From contig OY992536.1 of assembly GCA_963921195.1 (NCBI GenBank), positions 113,858,778 to 113,922,777 of the forward strand: 64,000 nt of DNA, read 5' to 3'. Shown piece by piece: positions 45,575-56,679 of the stretch. The DNA comes from Pegoplata infirma (Eukaryota > Arthropoda > Insecta > Diptera > Anthomyiidae). The notes below the pieces were generated by a model. The model saw only the letters and a program-made list of their open reading frames with translations, ran no database searches and was not told the origin of the DNA. Each line of letters opens with the position of its first letter. Positions within the stretch are counted from its first letter, which is position 1. The translations under genes and the position numbers were made by a program.

Positions 45575-46800
45575 AAAGCTGTGAATAGATCGACAATTTT
45601 GTCTAGAGTATCCCTGTTCCATATGGAGTCATTTGAAGCAACCACAAAAAAGTGCCGTCCTAAAGACCGAAAAAGACCGTCCCAATTTCATGTCTTCTTT
45701 CGGTCTTTAGGACGGCACTTTTTTGTGGTTGCCTCAAATGACTCCATATGGAATGGGGATACTCTAGACATAATTGCCGATCCACCTATAGCTTTTTGTG
45801 CCGGTCGTAGAACAAAAATTTTGAGAAATGGGCTGTTAAACGTGTAAAGTCTTGTTATTTCCATGTATTTACATAAAATTGGGACGGTCTTTTTCGGTCT
45901 TTAGGACGCCATTTTTTTGTGGTTGCTTCAAATGACTCCATATAGAACAGAGATACTCTAGACATAATTGTCGATCTATTTACAGCTTTTTGTTTTGGTC
46001 GTAGAACAAAAATTTTGAGAAATCGGCTGTTAAACTCGTAAAGTCTTGTGTTTTCCATGTATTTACATGAAATTGGGACGGTCTTTTTCGGTCTTTAGGA
46101 CGGCACTTTTTTGTGGTTGCCTCAAATGACTCCATATGGAATAGGGATACTCTAGATATAATTGCCGATCTATTTACAGCTTTTTGTCCCGGTCGTAGAA
46201 CAAAAATTTTGAGAAATGGGCTGTTAAACGCGTAAAGTCTTGTTTTTCCATGTATTTACATGAAATTGGGACGGTCTTTTTCGGTCTTTAGGACGGCACT
46301 TTTTTGTGGTTGCCTCAAATGACTCCATACGGAATAGGGATACTCTAGACATAATTGCCGATCCACCTATAGCTTTTTGTGCCGATCGTAGAACAACAAT
46401 TTTGAGAAATGGGCTGTTAAACGCGTAAAGTCTTGTTTTTTCCATGTATTTACATAAAATTGGGACGGTCTTTTTCGGTCTTTAGGACGGCACTTTTTTG
46501 TGGTTGCTTCAAATGACTCCATATAGAACAGAGATACTCTAGACATAATTGTCGATCTATTTACAGCTTTTTGTGCCGGTCGTAGAACAAAAATTTTGAG
46601 AAATCGGCTGTTAAACTCGTAAAGTCTTGTGTTTTCCATATATTTACATGAAATTGGGACGGCCTTTTTCGGTCTTTAGGACGGCACATTTTTGCGGTTG
46701 CTTCAAATGACTCCATATGAAACAAGGATACTTTAGACATAATTTTCGATCTATTCACAGCTTTTTGTGCCGGTCGTTGAACAAACATTTTGAGAAATCA
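45575..46800. repeat. 194-bp tandem satellite
   Basis: The marker CGGTCTTTAGGACG begins at 45701, 45895, 46089, 46282, 46476 and 46670: spacings of 194, 194, 193, 194 and 194 bp. Upstream, 45575-45690 is a partial unit in the opposite orientation, meeting the array head to head. Each unit has an open stretch on the minus strand (ESFEATTKKCRPKDRKRPSQ), but 194 is not a multiple of 3, so the units cannot form one repeat protein. Confidence 0.9.
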
Positions 46801-47473
46801 GCATTTTAAATCATAAAAAAATGAGTTTTGGGGTCCTAAAAAAATTAAAACTCAAATAGCTCAAAAACTTTTGATCTCAGGGCTTTCGGATATTCTGTGG
46901 TCAAGTTCTTCAAGTAAAGAGTAACAAAAACGCCATTGGACTTTTTATCGTGTGGACAATACTTAACGAGATATTGGCTTTTTAAAATTTTCCGGAATGC
47001 GAATTTTTAATTCAAAATTTCGGACCTATTGAGTCCACACATGGATAGAGGAAGGCTGTTCCATATTTTTCTTTGTTGTCTTTCTTTTGAAAATTTTCTC
47101 CGTTTTGCTCTATCTTGCTTAGTTTTTGAGATATCAGCATTTTTAATTTTTAATGAAAAAAAATGGAGAAATTTTTGGTGAAAATAACACTAAACTAATT
47201 TAATATTTCATTTTCGCCCTTGATTGATTGATTGTAAAAATTGTTCTTAATAAAAATTCAATAAATAAAAAATTAAAAACCGGTCTACCCGGGTAGACCG
47301 GTTGACCGACAGTCCGGTTAACCGGGTAGACCGGGTTACCCGGGTAGACCGATGAACAAAAAGACCGGTCTACCCGGGTAGACCGGTCAGACCGGGTACC
47401 CGGTCTTTAACCCGGTCTACCCGGGTAGTCCGGGTAGACCGAAACCCGGGTAATGGGGGGCTCTAGTATAAAC

Positions 47474-47835
47474 GCTACATGGAATTCATTTTTAAATAAG
47501 AATAATATTACAACAAAAACAAAATTTCATTTATTTGGTGCAGTAAGTCGAGCCATTCAGTCCTATGGTGCCCAAGTTTGGGGATATACTAATTTTGAGG
47601 AAGTGGATAAACTGCAGAGATATTTCCTCAAAAGAGTTCTTAAACTTCCAAACTCAACTCCAAACTATGCATTAATGCTTGAGTCGGGTCTTGAAGATTC
47701 TCATCTATATACTTTGAATATGAATTTACGCTATATAAGTCGCACTCTCTTCGAGTTCTCAGAGCTACGTCTTCCTCATAAATTAAGTTTAAAAATACTA
47801 CAAAAACAAATTTTTTGGGCAAAAAGTTATAATTA
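47474..47835 (+). pseudogene. Reverse transcriptase fragment, segment 2
   Basis: Continues segment 1 in frame through the TSD of the hAT foldback. Seen: YGAQVWGYTNFEEVDKLQRY and FLKRVLKLP, the C-terminal thumb region common in non-LTR reverse transcriptases (Y..pvWg....l..lq..flkr.l.lp). The frame is cut at 47835 by the CACTGA element. Confidence 0.82.
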
Positions 47836-49019
47836 CACTGAAAAAAAAATTTACCATTTTTAAAGCATGTTGCACTTAATTTAAAAAAAGGAGGGTATGC
47901 GAGGGCTCCAAAGATATTAATTCTTCTTCCAAGTATATTTTTTCCTAAAACATAGTAATGCATTTACTTAAATATATCTTAAAAGTAAGTAAAATTGTAC
48001 TTAATATAAGTTTAATTGTTTTTATCCAGAGGAAAAATATTTTTTTAAAATAAGTAAAAATGTCCTTAATCTTACGGATTCTGTGGACCCTTAGAGTCCC
48101 AATGTGAGGACCCTACAGGCCCCTAATATATGGGGTCCGCCCATGAGTATGTGCGCACACTATTATAGGGTCATTATTGATTTTGATCCAAAATTTTGGT
48201 CAGAATCGCCCTATCTTGCTTAGTTTTCGAGATATGGGAATGGGGTCTTGAGAAATTTGAACATGAAATAACTCGAAAACTATAGCTCGGAGGGCTTTCG
48301 GGTCTTCGGCGGTCATATTCTACAAGTTAAGGACTACAAAAATGCCTTTGGAATTTTTTTCGTATCTGCAGTATTTGCAAAGTTATAGGCATTTGAAAAT
48401 TCCGCGAAAATCAAAATTTGGATTTAAAGTTAGGGTCTCATGGGGTCTCCAGATAGGGCCCCCATATGGGGTCCCCAAAATACCTAAAGTAGTTTTTCCT
48501 TAAGTTAAGTAAGTTCTTTCTTAAACTGATGAAGATATGGATTCAAATAAAGTCAATGAAATCAATAAAATAAAGATTACTTTTTTCTTAAATTAAAACA
48601 AAAATTGATTAAATTAAAGAAAATGCGTTTTGGAATTAAATATTAGTACTTATTTGATTCAAGGTCTTGAAAATGTCTATACTATTTTTAAGTAAGTTAC
48701 GTACTTATTTATTTTTTTTGCACACAATTTTAATTTTTTTCTTTTAAGTAAAACAAAATTTTTTAATAAATCCTTTTTTTCTTAAATGCAGTCAATTCGC
48801 CATAAATGTAAAGAATATTTAACTTAATTTCAAAAAACAAATTAAGGAAAATTTTTGTGCTTTTTTAAGTTTTTGCATGTACTGCCTTCAAGTTTATTTT
48901 TCTTTATTTTATGTAAAACCACCTTATATTAAGATAAGTTGAAGTAAATTCAAAAAAAATTGTTTACTTAAATTAATAACAGTGTTTATTTAATTTCAGT
49001 ATGGTTATTTTTTTCAGTG
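47836..49019 (+). mobile_element. CACTGA-family element, uninterrupted copy
   Basis: Ends CACTGAAAAAAAAATTTACC and TTTTTTTCAGTG; TA on both sides (47834-47835, 49020-49021). At 1184 bp it is the reference for the interrupted copies at 15992 and 18403. The reading frame of the host reverse transcriptase continues across when one TA is removed, which confirms both borders. Confidence 0.85.
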
Positions 49020-49021
49020 TA

Positions 49022-49535
49022 TTTGGGAAGAAACAGGAACGTTCAGTGGCAGTCTGGTATTACCCTCGAAGAGTGGAATGAAAAACAACTACATATGTAT
49101 ATATATTAATAACATTGAAAAAGCAATATCATGATGAGCGTTTGTCAAGAGCTACACAAACTCAATCATTTTATAAAAACGTAAACTCTAGAAAGGTGCA
49201 AAACTACTTCATGAATATGAGTAATCAGCAAAATGTTATGTGGATTTTTAAAGCTCGCTGTGATTTAATTCTTTAAATGGTACAAGGTTTTCTGGAAGAA
49301 GCAGACAAGAATGTTCTTTATGTAATACCAACGAAGTAGAAAACATACAACACTTTATGTGCCGATGCCCCATTTTAAAAAGTTTCAGGTTGCAATATTT
49401 GAATAACGTAACAATATCAGAAGAAGTTTTAATAAAAATCTTAGACGGTGAACTATTTAATTATAAAAAACTTGTAAATTATATTATCAACGCATTAAAA
49501 TATAGAAAAATTTTGATAGATGAATTCAGTTATTA
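49022..49535 (+). pseudogene. Reverse transcriptase C-terminal remnant, segment 3
   Basis: Continues segment 2 in frame (ITLEEWNEKQLH), then breaks with stops near 49108 and a frameshift near 49275. The terminal part reads ECSLCNTNEVENIQHFMCRC, a Cys-X2-Cys...His-X3/4-Cys motif at about 49312-49368 as found at the C-terminus of several non-LTR elements, then a stop near 49535. A 3' UTR and tail follow to 49702. Confidence 0.75.
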
Positions 49536-49714
49536 ATTCAATTAGATAAAACATATTTAGAAATTTATATTTTTAAGCCACTTTTTCCGGCTAACGACAA
49601 TGTCAAAGCCGTATGTAAATTCTTTTTTCTTTAATTTTTAAGAGAAATCTTTGTATTTAAATTAAAAAAAAAAATTTGAAAATAAAGAATTATTACTACT
49701 ACTACTGTCCTCTC

Positions 49715-50309
49715 CACGAAAGATTCACTGTAAAATCAATACACATTGAATATTTTCATAAAGTATTTGTATTTATTGATATATCTTATTTTAATTAAGT
49801 TTGTTAGTTATTGGTTTAAATAATAGCCAATAAAATATTGCACATTTCTGAATTATTTAATAAAGTTTTTAACAATATAAAAAAACAAAAAATAGTATTT
49901 GGAAATATTATAAAGGGAACAAATTTAGCGTTGGTATACATATTGCACATAATTAAATTTGAAACTAGAATATTTAAAAAATACTGGAATTATATTAAAA
50001 AAAAAAACTAAAAATATACGATAATAAATGAATTTGCAAATTTGATTACGTTTCGCAAAGGAATTAAATTTTTAAAATATATATTTTTATAATTCCCTTG
50101 AGAAACATAAGCTGTATTTTAATAATTATTACTTAAACTATACATATATGAATATTAAAAAAAAGAATATAATATTTTATTAATGTTCTCATAATCTCTT
50201 ACAACTAAAAAATAATATCAAAATTGTACAATTAAATGCACACTCACATTATTTTTATTAATGCTAAATAACAAATGCTAAATAACATCGTCTCAATATA
50301 TCTGTATGT
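49715..50309 (-). other. Probable 3' UTR and downstream region of the PTB gene
   Basis: About 600 bp of low-complexity AT DNA between the gene's stop codon and the retrotransposon end. Minus-strand AATAAA words occur, for example near 49772 and 50175; I cannot tell which is used. No TIR or TSD is visible here. Confidence 0.4.
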
Positions 50310-51261
50310 TTATGGCAAATATCCTAAAGTATCCTCTAGAGAAGCACTGACGGCTCTCATTGATTGATAATTATTATGAAAATTTTCTCTAAGAATTATA
50401 TCGCGTGTTTTACTCTTGCCACTGTGCACCGAAGCAGCACGAGCAATATTTTTCTCTATATAAGTCAATTGTTTGAGTAGATCGTCAGCACTGCAAGATT
50501 TTTGCGAAGAACTTGACGAAAGACTCTGTAAAGGTTGCTGATTTTTTTCATTTCTACGACCGATACTAAAGGATTCACGTTTGCGGTAAGACTGCGTGGA
50601 TTGCTTGCGTGCAGCCACCGAGTAAGAACGACAGCTTCCATTTTTTTTAAGATTTGAAGAATTAGCCGAACACAGACTTTTTATATCTGTGGTTTGGCTT
50701 AATTTAACATCGGCAAAAATGGCAGCCGCTTCAACACTTTTCTTAACACTTAACGCTTCATGAGGCTGCACGGATTTGTTATTGCCATTAATATTGAAAA
50801 GTTCATAGTCTACAGCTAAGTTGTCCGAAGTTTTACGTGTACTCGAACGTGATTTCCGTTTTGGCGATTTGTTCTTACAATTATTGCCGTCCATAAGTCG
50901 GGAACTAGGACGATGCTCAACACGCTTGCAATAACATTTACTGGCACTTGCACAACTGTCTGTATCACACCAAGTAGTATCCGAATGTACATGGACGGAA
51001 TCTTCCTCGACAGCTGTATTCTGATTTTCTTCCTCAACCATAGAGCAATAACATTTATCATCCGATTTACAAGAAATGAGCGAATGACGATTAATATTAT
51101 TTGAGTTGGTGTTAATTAACTTTTTCGAAACTTTACGTTCATTTCTACGACGCAATTCATTGCTTCCTAGTTGGTCAGTACGAAGGCTGCAATAACAACG
51201 ATCAGCCGATGTGCAAGTACAAGATTCTGAATCATAACTGCATTCTGAACAGGAGACATAT
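50310..51261 (-). CDS. PTB-domain protein gene, terminal coding exon
   Basis: Acceptor CTTTTTTCAG precedes 51261; the first base completes a codon carried from the previous exon, and the stop is TAA at 50312-50310. About 316 residues, Ser/Asn/Lys-rich and probably disordered. Cys clusters repeat: CSYDSESCTC.SADRCYC, CKSDDKCYC, CDTDSCASASKCYC. After them come basic Ser-rich stretches (KSPKRKSRSSTRK; SFSIGRRNEK) and a final segment ending LEDTLGYLP. I do not recognise a domain. Membership of the gene rests on phase-compatible splice sites through all visible exons. Confidence 0.85.
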
Positions 51262-51380
51262 CTGAAAAAAGAGAGAAAAATATTTTTAATTTATGTATGG
51301 CAACTAAAAGACACAAAAATTCAGCTCTAATTTGTTCACAAGATCTCTGGAAAATAAAATCGAACCTGCTTCGTACATAC

Positions 51381-51694
51381 CCGCTGCTACTGTTCCGATT
51401 TAATCCGTGAAATGCATTATCATGGCGTACCACAGAAACATCTGAACCACTAGTAGCTATGCGATTACGATGATTATGTTGATGGTGATGCGAATGCATT
51501 TGACGATGATTATGATGAGAGGAGGAAATGGTTGTGGGTGGTCCTATAATAAGAGGCGGCTCGGATTTTCGATGGTTCTCCAAATCTTTATTACGTGGTG
51601 GTTTCGGCGGCTTTCCACGACACGAGCGAAACTGTCCTAACTGAAAAACCTTCTTCAAACTTTTTGTACCAAAAATTGGGGTTTTCGGTTTTTT
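51381..51694 (-). CDS. PTB-domain protein gene, penultimate coding exon
   Basis: Acceptor TTTTTTATAG before 51694 in phase 0; donor GTATGT at 51380, leaving two bases of a Gly codon. The exon encodes about 104 residues: a basic start with KTPIFGTKSLKKVFQLGQF, a proline-rich GKPPKPPRNK (possible SH3-type ligand, inferred), a His-rich run (HHNHRQMHSHHHQHNHRNR) and a Ser-rich end. Introns on either side are short (67 and 119 bp). Confidence 0.85.
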
Positions 51695-51761
51695 CTATAA
51701 AAAATAAAGTGTAAATGAAATGAAAACAAATCAACGTTTGCTCTCTTTGTATTTCACTTAC

Positions 51762-52017
51762 TTGTGAACCACTGGAATATATTTTTCGTTTAAGTTTCTT
51801 TTTCTTCTGGCGACGCATAATATTCTTTGATCTCTGAAACAACTCATCTTTAGTTAGGGTCACTGCCAACTTTAGCAAAAACTCTTTGTAGATTGGTTTA
51901 AGATCGTTAAATGACATGCCATCCGCATCAATTATAGCATAGAGTATGTCGTCCAGGGAATGAAGATTCTCGTGCAAACGGAATTCATTGAAGAGTTCGC
52001 TGAAACCAAGTGGTGAA
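51762..52017 (-). CDS. PTB-domain protein gene, internal exon
   Basis: Acceptor TTTTTAG before 52017; the first T completes a Gly codon begun 9.36 kb upstream. Donor GTAAGT at 51761 in phase 0. It encodes about 85 residues without low complexity: FSELFNEFRLHENLHSLDDI, then YAIIDADGMSFNDLKP, IYKEFLLKLAVTLTKDELFQ, and a basic end RRQKKKKLKRKIY that could be a nuclear localisation signal or acidic-partner site (inference). The helical, unbroken pattern suggests a folded segment, but I cannot name the family. Confidence 0.88.
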
Positions 52018-53370
52018 CTAAAAACATAAATCGAAATAAGGAGCAAATATTTACTGATTTTCCGCAACCACACCAATACAATTTCGTGTAATACTAATGT
52101 TTGTGTATGTTTGTAAACCGAATGGAAGAGCCTCTCGTGTTCTAACTTATCTTGTTTTAATCGTTTGGCAAAAAAGTACATATTTAATTGGCAGCAGAGT
52201 TTTGTATATGTCTAGCATAGGGGATTTCGGTAAAAAAAATATATTTCGTATGGTGTCTAATCATTTATATTTATAAAGAACCACTGATGCTATGAATAGG
52301 ATTTTTTTCTAAAGTTAATTTTTTTAACAGAATATCCTGGAAATTTCCATTTCCCATACGCTCAAACAATTACTGTTAAATTAACAACAATTACAGCTGT
52401 TAATAAAATAACAAAAAAGCTGTAAGAATATGTAATTATTTTTAATTATTTAGGTGACGTTAGTTCTAGAAACGGAACTTGTTCACCTCTGACCCGAAAA
52501 CAATCTGCATAGAACTATAATAAATATTTCTAAAAAGATTCTGATCCATATGCCTTTTAGGTTTTTTGCCCTATCGTGCTTGGAACACAGTCGGTCATCG
52601 CTAGATCACCTTTAAATGGATTTAGACCAATATTTTTTTCACTGTGTAACATACGCACGCTTTGTCGGAACCGACTTTAACCCCAAGTTGCGAATACTGT
52701 TAATGTCATTCTTGATTTTGAATCTAGGGAGCAATACTTCTGAATTTCGACGAAAACCAAAATTTTCGCCAAAGCAGCTCTTGAAAAAATTGCGTTCAAA
52801 CGTTAAAAAATTGACATTTGAATCTTATCTCGAAAACGATGAGAGATATGAAAAAAATTACTACAGACAAAAATTATTCCTGCTGAAAAATGCAATAAAA
52901 CAAATTTTTGTCCAAAAATATCAAAAAATAAAAACAAAAAAATTACAGTTTTTTTCTAGGTTCAAGAAATATTTTAAAAAACATCTCTAAATTTCTTTCC
53001 CTTGACCATTTCATAGGGCTTGAGACAAAATTTAAGTTAAAATTAATTTAAGCCAAATCCGATCAATGTTTTTTTCACCAAAACCTTTAAATTTTGATCG
53101 AAGGGAGTAATGGGTTAAAATGTTTTGATTTGGCTCAAATTAACTTAAAATGAAAGTTTGTCTTAAGCTCTTTGAACTAGTCAGTGAAAAAAAAACAAGT
53201 CAGTCCAACCACAGTATATGGGTCATTCCGTGTGTATCGCATCGAAATATCGGTCTAGGGCCCCATAAAGTATATAGTAGTATAACCTTTTCCATCAAAC
53301 AGCACGAGTAAATGGGAATTTTTTGACCTGGTGTCTTCAGATTTTTTTCATTTTTTGTGTATAAAGATAC
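52018..53370. other. Intron DNA with mini-me fragments and a hairpin
   Basis: Left part of the 9.36-kb intron (52018-61374). It holds a decayed mini-me core near 52590-52680 (GGTCATCGCTAGATCACCTTT), an imperfect inverted repeat at about 53018-53178 (GCTTGAGACAAAATTTAAGT with its complement), and an inverted mini-me core at 53218-53285 (GGGTCATTCCGTGTGT..TAGGGCCCCATAAAGTATATA). No exon with splice signals was seen. Confidence 0.5.
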
Positions 53371-54556
53371 TAGGGATGCCAAACGGGATTGACATTTAAA
53401 AATCCCGGGATTCGGGATTTTGAAATCGTAATCCCGGGATTCCTGGATTTTTCGGGATTTATTAAAATTAAACTTTTTAACGTTATATTTAAAAAAATAT
53501 ATATATAATTTAATATTTAATTACTTATTTATCGTATTGCACTGATACAAAACGATTTTAATTTTAGAAATATAACCATTACGAGTTTAACAGATTCTAC
53601 AACAAAGTTTAGCATATTTTGATGAAAAAAAATATAGATACGAATTAGATATTGATTTCAATATTCTTCAGCCACTTAACGGCATCTAGGTCAGCATTTA
53701 GGAACAACTTAACTCAACTGGTACTGCTCCAAGTCTGTGGAAGACACGATGTAGTCCAAACCAAAAGAGCTAGACCCTGCAGTTTATTTCTTATGGTCAT
53801 TAGTTCGTTAAAGGGCAAAAGCAGACATTCGGAAACAATTTTTCCTATTTGGATTTAAATTAACTTCTGAAAAACGTAACTTTTTTAAACATTTATTTTG
53901 ATGTCAAAGTTTTAAGTTACAGGGTATTTGAAAATTAATAAAATATTTCTTTAAATAAATACAAAATTTTATTAAATAAGTTGTTACCATTTTTGGCAAG
54001 GGTAAGTTGTCCCCAGTGTCTGACGCCGTCGCAAAACACACCCCTGTTCAATTTTTTTCGCTGCTGTTTCTAACAAAAATTGGATCGGAGAGATATATTC
54101 AATTTCCTAACTTATAACGCTCAAATAAGAACAAAAACTGTTGAATAGAAACTTTACAGCTGGAATACTAAAAGCTCCGTTATAGAATAACTCACGGCGA
54201 AATTTAAATGTTTTATAAAAACTGTGTATTGAGTAATCCGCCCTAAAAATGTGATTTACCTCCCAAAGAGCAAGAGAATTTAAGCCCAACATGCCTCATT
54301 TGAAAGGTATCTCAAAGAGCTTTCAAACAATATCAATTTTGTTTAAATTGTAAAACAAATACTGAAGAAAAAATCAATTTTGATTACGAAATTTAACAAA
54401 AAATTCCCGAAATCCCGGGATTTTTCGGGATTTGTCAATCCCGGAAAATCCCGAAAAATCCCGGGATTGAAAAAAATAAATCCCTGGACTCGCGATTTGT
54501 CAATCCCGAAAAATCCCGGGATTTCGGGATTCTGGATTTCCCGTTTGGCATCCCTA
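53371..54556. mobile_element. hAT MITE, TCCCGGGATT-rich
   Basis: 18-bp perfect inverted ends TAGGGATGCCAAACGGGA and a perfect 8-bp TSD AAAGATAC (53363-53370, 54557-54564). Subterminal arrays of ATCCCGGGATT and TTTCGGGATT words lie on both sides. Small frames across it are repeat-derived. Located in the PTB gene intron. Confidence 0.88.
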
Positions 54557-56679
54557 AAAGATACCCTATGGAGCCATTTAGATATTCCCATTTACAGTTT
54601 AATTAAATTCCAAAAATTCGCGATTTTATTCGCGATTTTCATTTATTAAAAATCACAAAAAAATTAAAAAGTGGTGCAGTTTGAAGAGCTATAACTTCTT
54701 AAGTAAATTTCGGATTTTTTTTTATCAAAATTGAAATTAAAAGCTAGAGTCCTCTACTTTAAACGTAAAAGTACAAAAAAATTGTGTTATTAAAAAAATG
54801 CATTATTAATGCAAATACATTTTTGGAGTGCATTTTCGTCAACTTTTACCCCTTTCATGGGAATGTCGAATTGGCTCCATAGAGCATCTGTGTTCGTAAT
54901 ATAAAAAAGATCTGAAGACCCACGTCCAGATTTGTGGTTTTGTATCGTAATTTTGATTGATATATATCTGTGGTCTTTTGACAAAAGCACTTATTTCCAA
55001 AAAGTCAATTTTACAGGAGAGCAAAAAAACACCTTTACAGTCGCACAAAACTTGTTGTGTTCTTTATCTAAAAAATGTTAAGTGCTGACGTTATAAAGGA
55101 ACTTCCTAGGAATATTTACCAATTACAAATTTTATTCTAGCTGTAACGGTTTTTGATAAAATGCTTAAAATGTAAAATATGTTGTTTTGTGAAAAGAATA
55201 TTTGATGAAAAATTCAACTTATTTCAGTTAAGTTCTTTTGTCATATACTTTTCTTGTCGAAAAAATTATAAATTTTGCCACTTATAAGTAATTATGTTCT
55301 TTTGATAAAAATAAAAATGTAAAGAGACAGAAAATAAGTTGATTTTTCTAAAATTTACTCAAGTTCATTCGAACTAAAAGCTATAAAATGTAGAACTAAA
55401 GTGGAGTTTTCATTATTAAAAAAATCAATTTCATCCAATTTAGAAGCGATTCTGATGGAAGGAACAGAATGTGTCCAAAAACAAAAAAGTCCTTGCGGCC
55501 TTTTCGCAGGATTTTTCACTTTCTATTAAATTAAAAAAAAAATAACTTTAGAATTTATTGAATACAGAAGAAATTCTTTTAAATACTGACTTAAATGCAC
55601 AAATAGCCAACAGAAAGTAATGGGTGGTGATTATATAATACATTTCCAGATAATGTATATCACTAATAAATACTAAATTTTAGGATGTCTTACTAAACAT
55701 TGATTAAATAATACATAATTATTTTTTTTCATTGGTAAGCATTACTTTTATACTAACTGAATGCTATGTAATAATTTGCATGCATTACCTTCAGTCTTAT
55801 CTCATGTAAAAATCATCAATGCTGCATAGTTAAAAATAAGGAACCGCATGAAATATTTTATAAATTATTTGGTTATAACAATTTTGTTGGGATGTTATCA
55901 CTAAACGTCCCGGAGATATGTTTACCTGGGGGCTAATCACGTAAAACGATTGACAATGCATAAACGACATCAAAATTCATATATCGTTTTGAAGGGAAAT
56001 TTTAAAGTTTTTCTTTATAAAATTATTAAAGCGTGTTGTTTAATCCAGAAACATTAAAAAAATTGGAAACATTTTGTATAGTTTAGGAGCAACAAGGCTC
56101 CAAAAATCGACGATAGTCAACTATAATTTTACGTGATCAGTCCTTTATTTTCCATTATCTGAAAAAATTACTATTTCACTACATTTCAAAAAATAATAGA
56201 TCTATTGCTGCATTCTGTAAGGACGTATAACGACTTAAACATCCGCTTTTCAAAAATCGTTGGTTGGTTCACTCTGGTGTAACTGGTGTTTTAAGGGAAT
56301 ATAAAGTAATTTAATTATCTTTTTGGATTTGTGTCAATACTTGCCATCTAGTACTATTTCTTTATATAGTACTAGGTGGCACCGGGTGCCTCAAAGTACA
56401 TGATCCTCTTCTATCTATATATATAAAAATGTATGTGTGTATGTATGTATGTGTGTATGTATGTTCCGTATGGACTCGAAAACGGCTGGACAGATCTTGA
56501 TGAAATTTTCAGGGAATATTCAGAATAGCCTCGGGAGTAACACTGTCAAGTCGAATTTTTGATTTTCTGTCTGTGGGCGGAGGGGCGTGGCAAAATCTAA
56601 TTTTTACATTGCACCAATAATGACATCTATACATGACAAAAACGGATGGACCGATTTTGATGATAGTGCTAACCGAGTA

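Larger units (their letters stand above)
44041..47465. mobile_element. hAT foldback with internal 194-bp satellite
   Basis: Perfect 8-bp TSD GTATAAAC (44033-44040, 47466-47473); ends TAGAGCC and GGCTCTA. Both termini are arrays of the words CCGGTCTACCCGGGTAGACC. Long arms follow: 44240-44573 (continuing at 45507) is the reverse complement of about 46800-47150, including AACTAAGCAAGATAGAGC. The centre is the satellite 45575-46800. The left arm is opened by the hAT element 44574-45506. It has no coding gene. Confidence 0.87.
43608..49714 (+). mobile_element. 5'-truncated non-LTR retrotransposon split by two insertions
   Basis: A direct repeat TACTGTCCTCTC flanks it (43608-43619, 49703-49714). 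The 5' end falls inside the reverse transcriptase; the 3' end is an A-rich stretch followed by TTATTACTACTACTAC, a simple-repeat tail. It is interrupted by the hAT foldback 44041-47465 and the CACTGA element 47836-49019. Removing both gives one continuous reading frame across each junction. Before insertions it was about 1.5 kb. Confidence 0.82.

Noticed and set aside
45581..46788. Five overlapping open frames with the repeated peptide ESFEATTKKCRPKDRKRPSQ
   Set aside because: They are the minus- or plus-strand readings of the 194-bp satellite. The unit is not a multiple of 3, the frames shift from unit to unit, and there is no start, splice or domain support.
51591..52181. 196-codon minus-strand frame as one exon
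   Set aside because: It reads through a TAG acceptor at 52018, a GTAAGT donor at 51761 and a 67-bp intron. The phase-consistent exons 51762-52017 and 51381-51694 explain it better.
56430..56465. (TGTA)n microsatellite as an independent locus
   Set aside because: It is part of the 5' end of the Helitron-like element at 56414.
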